From positions 1 through 49,353 of the forward strand of contig JANQKS010000117.1 in assembly GCA_028281005.1 (NCBI GenBank): DNA of 49,353 nucleotides. The letters run 5' to 3'. Each line of letters starts with the position of its first letter. The stretch's first letter is position 1. The translations under genes and the position numbers were made by a program. Positions 49,228 to 49,353 of the stretch are shown here, piece after piece. The notes beneath the pieces are model-generated. The model ran no database searches, had not been told where the DNA came from, and saw only the letters and a list, made by a program, of their open reading frames with translations. Source of the DNA: Pseudomonadales bacterium. Lineage in GTDB: Bacteria > Pseudomonadota > Gammaproteobacteria > Pseudomonadales > Azotimanducaceae.

Positions 49228-49353
49228 GGGAGCCTCTGCATCAGTCTCATGTGCTCAGCGTGTCATACGGCGTCTGTGGCAAGGCGCGTTCCGCCGGCAA
49301 TGTAGGTACCTTGCCAAGGGACGCAACGAAGTGCACAGGCGCCGTATGGCGCG
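49228..49353. mobile_element. Possible insertion-sequence or MITE end
   Basis: From GGGAGCCTCTGCATCAG (49228) to the window edge the sequence is non-coding and strongly dyadic. CATACGGCGTCTGTG (49264-49278) pairs with CACAGGCGCCGTATG (49334-49348) at 14 of 15 positions. Inside, GGCAAGG (49278-49284) pairs with CCTTGCC (49309-49315). The left boundary follows CTAG, a target type used by IS5-group elements, and coincides with loss of the kelch reading frame. The call is inferred; no transposase and no second end are within the window. Confidence 0.4.

Overview
The window looks like chromosomal DNA of a free-living, probably aquatic, gammaproteobacterium (Halieaceae/OM60-like or a related lineage). 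This is an inference from gene content and moderately GC-rich codon use: a TonB-dependent receptor without a siderophore cluster, a Baeyer-Villiger monooxygenase, type-B carboxylesterases, CaiB/crotonase/MaoC enzymes, sulfatases, a PhoX phosphatase and many lipoproteins. No rRNA, tRNA, CRISPR array or complete mobile element was seen.

Layout. (a) 1-319: gene-free, with degenerate direct repeats. (b) 320-3754: Baeyer-Villiger monooxygenase, a DUF6498-like membrane protein and a crotonase. (c) 3778-14884, all on the minus strand: response regulator and histidine kinase, then a YbbA/YbbP-like ABC transporter, then an RND tripartite pump (adaptor, inner-membrane pump, outer-membrane lipoprotein). 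Each of these three transcription units has the same promoter: an 18-bp direct-repeat box, exactly 10 nt, then a TANNAT -10 element. This is the clearest non-gene signal in the window and makes the block look like one two-component regulon. (d) 14950-35858: a catabolic and uptake island. It holds a CoA-transferase/MFS/esterase operon, a divergent GPH-type symporter, an AraC regulator, an uncharacterised protein with an apparent internal duplication, a TonB-dependent receptor, a second type-B esterase, a crotonase/hydrolase/MaoC/crotonase operon, an acyl-CoA ligase and a biotin-dependent acyl-CoA carboxylase. (e) 35875-44733, all on the minus strand: PhoX-like Tat lipoprotein, a seven-repeat FG-GAP-like lipoprotein, and an operon of two formylglycine sulfatases with two small membrane proteins. 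(f) 44854-49353: a serine-hydrolase lipoprotein divergent from a TetR/glutathione-transferase pair with a NemR-like operator, a small conserved protein, a lipoprotein, and a kelch fragment. The kelch fragment is cut off at the start of a strongly dyadic, IS-end-like sequence at the right edge.

How the parts may work together (inference). The island has the steps needed to import an ester-containing hydrophobic compound (TonB receptor, two inner-membrane transporters), cleave it (two type-B esterases, an HSL-type hydrolase), activate it (acyl-CoA ligase, CaiB transferase) and degrade the acyl-CoA (three crotonases, MaoC hydratase, acyl-CoA carboxylase). The monooxygenase could make esters or lactones from ketones. 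Sulfatases and PhoX would release sulfate and phosphate outside the cytoplasm. The two-component/ABC/RND block would guard the envelope against toxic hydrophobic substrates. No enzyme here can be given a specific substrate from sequence alone.
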